Source: Zygnema cylindricum
Lineage: Eukaryota; Streptophyta; Zygnematophyceae; Zygnematales; Zygnemataceae
Length of the DNA stretch: 33,809 bases
Assembly (NCBI GenBank): GCA_037447655.1
Contig: JBBHKE010003168.1
Location: 1 to 33,809, forward strand
Direction: 5' to 3'
Shown here: one piece after another, positions 28,621-33,809 of the stretch
How positions within the stretch are numbered: the stretch's first letter is position 1
Layout of the letters: every line of letters begins with the position of its first letter
The notes under the pieces: generated by a model
Database searches by the model: none
What the model was told of the DNA's origin: nothing
The model's input: the letters and a program-made list of their open reading frames with translations, nothing else
Translations under genes and position numbers: made by a program

Positions 28621-29590
28621 AGAGGGAGAAGAGAAGGAGATGATAGAGAGATTGAGGCAAATGATTAAACAATCGAACGGTTAAAACAAAGCAACAAAAT
28701 AATAATAATATAAAAGTATAAAAAGAAAAAAAGACAAAAAAAAACAAAAAGACGATAAATAGATTAGAAGATGGAAAGAAAATTATATGTATGCAAGAAA
28801 ATATGTAAAAAAATATACCTCACAATAAACGGCCAACAACCCATCACTTATGATAGCAATGGGCGTACTTAATGATATAGATTTACATTTTATCAAATCA
28901 AAAAGAGGGAAAAAAACATCAACGGATTCAAATTAATAGTGTAAATTTACAAATGAGGAATTTTCCTACTTGAGAAAGTTTTCAATGCCTATGTTGTTTT
29001 ACATGCAATAGCAAATTGCGATCATTATGAACCACATTTTCCGAGGGAAGGAGAAGTTTTTGTAAATAGCTCCACTTTTTGAAATCTTTTTCATTTTATC
29101 TTCGAACGGATTCGCGTTCTCATTTATCTTCAAAAATTTGATATCTCCGATTTCTTTAAGGTTTAAAGTTTTTGCGTTTCTTTTTAAGATAAAATTGTTA
29201 TGGAATTCAAGTCGAGACCTTTTACTTTCCCATCTTTATGCGAATTTCCATTTAGCGGTAATTAAAACACAAGATCTAACAGGAAAAACTTGAAAAAATA
29301 AGGAGGAAAAAAACACAAAGAGGGGTGAAAAAAAGAGAGAGAAATGAAGATGAGAGAGATAGGTGAGAGGGAGAGAGACGGTGAAGGAAAATGAAATACC
29401 CAAAAAAGGAAAAGGAGAAAAAAAAAGCATGTACCTATATTGTTTGATGATAAGCTTCATCTTGTAATTTGAATCCGACCCTTGGAAGAGTTTCTGAAAT
29501 ATAAATTTTCGCCATTATCGATTGTTTTGTTAAATTTCTTCTCTTGTATTCTTTCCAAAATGACCAAATCGTTTAAACCCTACCGTGGTT
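28621..29590. other. A-rich and GA-rich DNA, nothing recognised
   Basis: The stretch holds A runs (28730-28745), a second GA-rich patch at 29290-29430, and AT-rich DNA without ORFs I can support. No transposon ends or RNA genes were seen. Confidence 0.4.
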
Positions 29591-29594
29591 GCGA

Positions 29595-29623
29595 AAATGC
29601 TCCGAAATCGGAGCATTTTCCGA
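29595..29623. repeat. Short perfect hairpin
   Basis: AAAATGCTCCG faces CGGAGCATTTT with a 4-base loop, an 11-bp perfect stem. Related words (CCGAAAATG, TCGGAGCATTTTTT near 29817) occur nearby, so the region may be a small inverted or dispersed repeat. No T run makes it look like a terminator of a defined gene. Confidence 0.6.
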
Positions 29624-29904
29624 AAATGATCCGCCCGCGGAACATTTTAGAAACCTTAATACCCGGGCCGTTTCGCATGTTTTTTCAAAAAAGTTGTTTA
29701 ATTGAAAGTTGTTTGTATTAACGTGTTGCCTCCGAATAAAATGCCGAAACTCGTTTCGGTCGAGTTTCGTAACTTAGTTTTTTTCGGTCTCAAAAACCGT
29801 AAAAAATGTGCCTTTTTCGGAGCATTTTTTCCCTCGGAACGCGTAATAATGCATCTCCACATTCCTTTGTCTAATCGGTGCTCCCGATGGCTCGTTGAGT
29901 AGGT

Positions 29905-30830
29905 GTGGGATCCCGCTGGTCCTAAAAAGTATAATACGCGCTGGTCCCTCTATGAAAACCGCGATGAAACACATGTTTTGTAACCGAGGTTTTAGTCCGT
30001 TTCCGGACCATTTTTGGTAGGGAGTTCATGAAAATGTAACTCCTCCGTCCCTTATCCGTTTGCTGCCCTATTTACATCGTCGGATAGATAATAATGTGAG
30101 GAATAACCGAAAAATGTAACAGTATACAGGTACCATAGAGAAAACGACAGAAAATGTCGTCGAGGAATCGCTGTTTTAGTCCGTTTCCGGACCATTTTTG
30201 GTAGGGAGTTCATGAAGATGTAACTCTTCCGTCCATTCTCTTTCTGGCCTCTTTACATCGTTGATGATAATAATGTTAGGAATAAGAGAAAAAGGTAGCA
30301 GTATACAGGTACCATAGAGAAAACGACAGGAAATGTCGTCGAGGAATCGCTGTTTTTGTCCATATCCGGACCATTTTTGGGAGGGAGGTCAGAAAATTGT
30401 ATCTCCCCTTTCCTTTCTCTGTTTGCTGCGTTCTTTGTATCGGTCAATAGGTGATAATGTGAGGATTCCCCTAAAAATATAATACCATACAGGTTCCATA
30501 GAAAAAACGTCGGCAAATGTCGACGTGGAATCGCTGTTTTGGTCCATTTAAGGACCATTTTTGGGCGGTCATTGAAACAAATATATCTCTAAAGTTCCTT
30601 TTCCGTTCGCTGCCGTCTTTAGATTGTTGGATAGGTAATAATGTGAGGATTACGGTAAAAATGTATTACTGGGAGGTTCGTTACCAAAAATCGCGGAAAT
30701 TGTTGGTGACGGATCGCTATTTTTGGTCTTTTTCCGTACTTTTTTTAGAGAGAATTCGGAAAATTATAACTCTTCCGTCCTTGCTCTTTTACTTGCCTCT
30801 TTTAGGGTCAACGGTTAGATAATAAACTTT
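29905..30830. repeat. ~182-bp tandem satellite, five to six units
   Basis: The dyad GTCCGTTTCCGGACC begins at 29995 and 30179, with variants at 30358, 30542 and 30726: spacings 184, 179, 184 and 184. Units share TTTTTGG.AGGGAG, the AACTCCTCCGTCC block, ATAATGTGAGGA, ATACAGGTACCATAGA and an AAAATGTCG hairpin. The first unit (from ~29905) and last are more diverged. Mononucleosome-sized units are usual for plant satellites, including centromeric ones (established). Here only a few units are present, so it may be an array edge or a relic. Confidence 0.88.
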
Positions 30831-31046
30831 ACTCTAACATAAAAAATATAACATCACGTCCCTTTCGTACTAAGTTACCCAGATATCTTTATTCAAATTT
30901 GACTTGCATAACTAGAGGAGTCGAATGACTTAGGCTCAAACCCCGTGGTTACATCAACTTACAATCCGCGCCGTCTTTGAAATTTTGAAGTAAAATTGCC
31001 TTTTCTTGTTCAAATTTGACTAGCATAACGGGCGGAGACAAAAAAA
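30831..31046. other. Spacer with a direct repeat
   Basis: TTCAAATTTGACTTGCATAA (30893) recurs as TTCAAATTTGACTAGCATAA (31008). Otherwise no feature is visible between the two tandem arrays. Confidence 0.5.
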
Positions 31047-31358
31047 TTAAGCTGAATTTTCGGGTTTGGATTTTATAAGCCCCAATATCGATATACACCG
31101 GTTTGGGTACTAAGCCCAATTCTCGGGTTTGGGTTTTTTACACCCCAATATCGAAATACACCGGTTTGGGTAATTAACCCAATTTTCGGGTTTGGGTTTG
31201 ATAACCCCCAATATTGATATTCACCGGTTTGGGTATTAAGCCCAATTCTCGAGTTTGGGTTTTATAAGATTAATATCGAAATACACCGGTTTGGGTATTA
31301 AGCCCAAATTTCGTGTTTGGGTTTGATAAGCCCCAATATCGAAATTCAAGGGGTTTCC
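31047..31358. repeat. ~62-bp tandem repeat, five units
   Basis: Units start with TTAAGCCCAAT-like words at about 31048, 31111, 31175, 31237 and 31299 (periods 62-64). Each contains TTTCGGGTTTGGGTTT, CCCCAATATCGA and CACCGGTTTGGGTA. TTGGGT.TTAAGCCCAA at the unit joints is an inverted repeat. The last unit fades into CCAACACTTAGCCAAATTTT, which begins a different motif family (GGCTAAGTACC) also seen at 33490-33590. Confidence 0.9.
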
Positions 31359-31535
31359 AACACTTAGCCAAATTTTCCAGTTTTATGACTCGGCGTACAT
31401 GGATTCCAATACTTAGCCAAAATTTCGAAGTTTTTTGGCTGAGCTACACAGATTACGGTACTTGGAAAAATCTTTGAGTCATTTGTTTTTATCTTGTTGT
31501 ACACACCCCCATCGTAAATTTAAGGCTTCTTCAAA
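31359..31535. repeat. Diverged TTAGCCAAA motifs
   Basis: AACACTTAGCCAAATTTTCC and AATACTTAGCCAAAATTTCG stand about 57 bases apart. They are the reverse complement of AAATTTGGCTAAGTACC at 33490, where three such motifs lie in the final tandem unit. This links the two ends of the 31.3-33.8 kb region. Confidence 0.6.
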
Positions 31536-31539
31536 AGCT

Positions 31540-32160
31540 TTAAAGGTGGCATGAGCGCCAATATAAGGCCTTTTCTATGGCAAAAAGCATGCAAAATGCG
31601 CCGAAAACATTTGGTGCAAACGCCTTTACATTGGAGGAACCACGGTGTTATTTGCCGAAATGACAGGCTTGGGGCAAACGCCTTTGCATTGGCTTGGGGC
31701 AAACACCCTCCCAGTATTGAGGGACTCCTTCCCCTATTAGGTAAAAAAGTGCAAAACTGGTGGCCTTAGCGCCGACTTAAAGGCTTCTCTCTGGCACAAA
31801 GCCGGAAAAGTGCTCCCAAAATGCTTGGGGCAAACGCCTTTGCCTTGACGTAACCGCGGTCTTACTTTTTCCAAGTGACCGGCTTGGGGCAAACGCCCTC
31901 CCAGTAGTGAGGGACTCCTCCCCCTACTAGGTAAAAAAGTGCAAAACTGAGGCATAAAAGGCTCCAATGGTGGCCTTAGCGCCGACTTAAAGCTTCCTCT
32001 ATGGCACAAAGCCGGAAAAATGCTCCCAAAGTACTTGGGGCAAACGCCTTTGCCTTGGCGTAACCGCGGTCTTACTTGTCCAAAATGACCGGCTTGGGGC
32101 AAACGCCCTCCTAGTAGTGAGGGACTCCTCCCCCTACTAGGTAAAAAGTGTCAAATGTGC
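31540..32160 (+). repeat. Satellite with ~190-210 bp units, forward arm
   Basis: Three units carry TTGGGGCAAACGCCTTTGCC, CGGCTTGGGGCAAACGCCCT and GAGGGACTCCTCCCCCTACT in order. GTAAAAAAGTGCAAAACTG starts at 31741 and 31931, and GTAAAAAGTG at 32141 (periods 190 and 210). The apparent ORFs across it follow the repeat and change frame between units. The same units appear inverted at 32790-33240. Their GGGCAAACGCC words are GC-richer than the surroundings. Confidence 0.88.
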
Positions 32161-32175
32161 GTCGGACCGCAAATT

Positions 32176-32620
32176 GACACCTCAAAAAAAAGATAGAACA
32201 CAGCCAAATTATCGAAAAAAATTCAATACTACAAAATGAAAAATGCTATATCTCTGCCGGTATTTGATGGAATTTGACTTATTATAGCTCGTTCGAAAGA
32301 TAACATAATTACCTACCCAACAAGCTTTACAAAATTTAATTCCACCAAAAGCCGGCGGAGATATATCATTTTGCATTTTGCAGTATTGAAAATTCTGAAT
32401 TATATTTTAATACTGCAAAATGAAAAATGATATATCTCGGCCGGTATTTGGTTAAATTGATCTTTTTATAGCTCATTCGAAAGATGATGAATTTACCTAC
32501 CAACAAGCTATAATTAGCTAAATTCCACAAAATACCGACCGAGATATAGCATTTTTCATTTTGCAGTATTGAATTTTTATCGAAAATTTGACTAGTTCTC
32601 TATCTTTTTTTTGAGGTGTC
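32176..32620. mobile_element. 445-bp double palindrome (foldback-type element)
   Basis: The outer ends are inverted: GACACCTCAAAAAAAAGATA at the left and TATCTTTTTTTTGAGGTGTC at the right. The interior is two tandem palindromes about 180 bp apart: ATACTRCAAAATGAAAAATG starts at ~32228 and ~32408, and each is mirrored by a CATTTTGCAGTAT block (ending ~32385 and ~32570). Each also carries CTCKGCCGGTATTTG or its mirror. Thus the order is A-A'-A-A'. No ORF. I found no convincing target duplication (flanks AAATT and TTCGG), so its class is undecided. Confidence 0.82.
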
Positions 32621-32789
32621 TTCGGTCAACCATTACTAGGAGAATCCTAGGAAGGCGTTGCTAAACTTTCAGTGAACAGACCGCCCAGTCTAAAGCTATA
32701 ATGAACATTCCGGCGATATAGAAATCAAGAACAAAATACGATACTCACCTTTAGAATTCCCTGCAATGAACCTTAAGCCGGTCATTGGA
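32621..32789. other. Spacer between palindrome and inverted satellite
   Basis: No repeat longer than a few bases except CTAGGAGAATCCTAGG, a short palindrome at about 32637-32652. Nothing else is recognised. Confidence 0.45.
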
Positions 32790-33240
32790 ATAAAGACCGC
32801 GGTCAGCACAAAAGCTTTAAGTCAGTGCTAAAACCCTACGATAATTGCCCAATACTCAGTTTGCACTTTTACCTATAGGGAGAGTCCTCAAACGGGAGGG
32901 CGTTTGGCCGACCATGAAAAAGAAGCCCGTTACGTCAAGGCAAAGGCGTTTGCCCCAAGCATTTTGGGAGCACTTTTCCGGCTTTGTGCCATAAAGGAAG
33001 CTTTAAGTCGGCGCTAAGGCCATCATTGGACTCTTATGCCGCAGTTTTGCACTTTTTTACCTAGTAGGGGGAGGAGTCCCTCACTACTAGGAGGGCGTTT
33101 GCCCCAAGCCGGTCACTTGGAAAAAGTAAGACCGCGGTTACGCCAAGGCAAAGGCTTGTGCCCCAAGCATTTTGGGAGCACTTTTCGTGCCTTTTGTTGT
33201 GCATGAAGCCTTCTAATGAAGGCCAATGTAAAAGCGTTTG
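32790..33240 (-). repeat. Same satellite in reverse orientation
   Basis: AGGCAAAGGCGTTTGCCCCA, AGTAGGGGGAGGAGTCCCTC, TAAGACCGCGGTTACG and CTTTAAGTCGGCGCTAAGGC are reverse complements of blocks at 31740-32150. About two units are present; the first (32790-32930) is more diverged. Forward and reverse arms face each other across the 445-bp palindrome. Confidence 0.88.
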
Positions 33241-33809
33241 CCTAAAGCATTTTGGTCGCGATCTTTCGTCCTTTTGCTGTGGAAGAGGCCTTTGTGTGTG
33301 TTTGTGGGGTGTCGTTCGCACACGCCTTTGCAAAACTTTTATGCAATTAGAGGTGTTTGCCTCTGCATAAGCTTACTTTCAAATTTTCCGACAAACAAGA
33401 TTAGGGTTGCCCGTTAGGACCAAGACAACCCTAATCTCGTTTTTGGGGAAAAACGAGATTAGGGTTGTCCGGGAAACCCTAATCTGAAAATTTGGCTAAG
33501 TACCAAAGCATGTGTGAATTTGGAAATTCGGCTAAGTCCTTTACGCCGAGGCGAAAAACTTCGAAATTCGGCTAAGTACCGAAACCAGTGTGATTTCGGA
33601 GAAGTAAGACCGACCTTATGCTAATGAAAAAGCGTTTGCCCAATGCATTTTGGTCGCGATCTTTCGGCCTTTTGCTGTGGAAGAGGACTTTGTGTGTGTT
33701 TGTGAGGTGTATTTCGCACACGCTTTTGTAAAACGTTTATGCAATTAGAGGTGTTTCCCTCTGCATAAGCTTACTTTCAAAATTTCCGACAAACAAGATT
33801 AGGGTTGCC
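33221..33809. repeat. 398-bp tandem repeat, running off the window end
   Basis: GCATTTTGGTCGCGATCTTT starts at 33247 and 33645. Both are followed by CTTTTGCTGTGGAAGAGG, TTTATGCAATTAGAGGTGTT, CTGCATAAGCTTACTTTCAA and CAAACAAGATTAGGGTTGCC (33391 and 33788). The second copy is cut by the window end, so the array length is unknown. The start of each unit (GTAAAAGCGTTTGCC) resembles the GCGTTTGCCCCAAGC word of the neighbouring satellite, so the two probably share an origin. Confidence 0.88.
33424..33469. repeat. Perfect 21-bp-stem hairpin with AACCCTAA arms
   Basis: GACAACCCTAATCTCGTTTTT is mirrored exactly by AAAAACGAGATTAGGGTTGTC with a GGGG loop (46 bases in all). Both arms contain the telomere-related word AACCCTAA or TTAGGGTT. 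A full plant telo-box, AAACCCTAA, follows at about 33474. The perfect pairing against a diverged background suggests recent origin or constraint. Confidence 0.85.

Noticed and set aside
28397-28747. Glu-Gly repeat ORF (plus) and Ser-Leu ORF (minus)
   Set aside because: Both are by-products of the GGGMGA/GA-rich tract.
31047-31358. CRISPR-like array of ~62-bp units
   Set aside because: The whole unit repeats, with no unique spacers, and the setting is a eukaryotic genome.
31737-32102. 121-codon minus-strand ORF with repeated PQAGH...RQGKGVCPK segments
   Set aside because: It is the satellite read in one frame; unit lengths of 190 and 210 do not keep a frame and there is no other coding sign.

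Overview
The window looks like intergenic DNA from a eukaryotic nuclear genome, most likely a land plant. It has no intact protein-coding gene. It is AT-rich and made almost wholly of mobile elements, their decayed relatives and tandem or inverted repeats. The plant call rests on a Ty3/gypsy LTR retrotransposon primed by initiator-Met tRNA (TGGTATCAGAGC), several hAT-type elements with perfect 8-bp target duplications, and a plant telo-box motif (AAACCCTAA). I cannot place the species more closely.

Layout. 1-1830: three diverged tandem units, two of them with a conserved 3' splice-site-like junction. 2071-2901: a hAT-like non-autonomous element (8-bp TSD GCAATTGT). 3064-4436: two palindromic elements, the second split by a 598-bp hAT-type MITE (TSD GTAATTAG). 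4437-6914: no convincing gene. 6915-16217: a Ty3/gypsy element on the minus strand (LTR, integrase, RNase H, RT, protease, gag, PBS, LTR read right to left), full of stops and frameshifts, with a 1.1-kb repeat ('family C') inserted in gag and a rearranged 5' LTR. 16311-17662: a second, longer relative of the first hAT element (TSD ACTAATAG). 17.7-23.98 kb: purine-rich tandem repeats, two copies of repeat 'family B', a tandem 275-bp duplication and long CT/GA tracts. 23.99-26.69 kb: two more copies of family C, in opposite orientations, and a tRNA-like repeat. 26.79-27.91 kb: a large inverted repeat whose arms carry a coiled-coil ORF and end in a PBS-like sequence. 27.93-28.62 kb: the second tRNA-like repeat, a third family B copy and a (GGGMGA)n tract. 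29.9-30.83 kb: a ~182-bp satellite with recurring short dyads. 31.05-31.36 kb: a ~62-bp tandem repeat. 31.5-33.24 kb: a satellite in two opposite orientations around a 445-bp double palindrome. 33.22-33.81 kb: a 398-bp tandem repeat with a perfect 21-bp-stem hairpin and a telo-box, running off the window end.

No host pathway can be reconstructed. The genes present (gag, protease, RT/RNase H, integrase) belong to one retrotransposon that cannot move by its own proteins: it lacks the integrase catalytic Glu and has many stops. The least familiar content is repeat family C, with three copies. Two copies share an aligned open frame of about 75 codons, the third shares its last ~25 residues, and two short hairpins are kept in all three, one through a paired base change. 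Also unusual are the inverted coiled-coil/PBS structure and the dyad-bearing 182-bp satellite.
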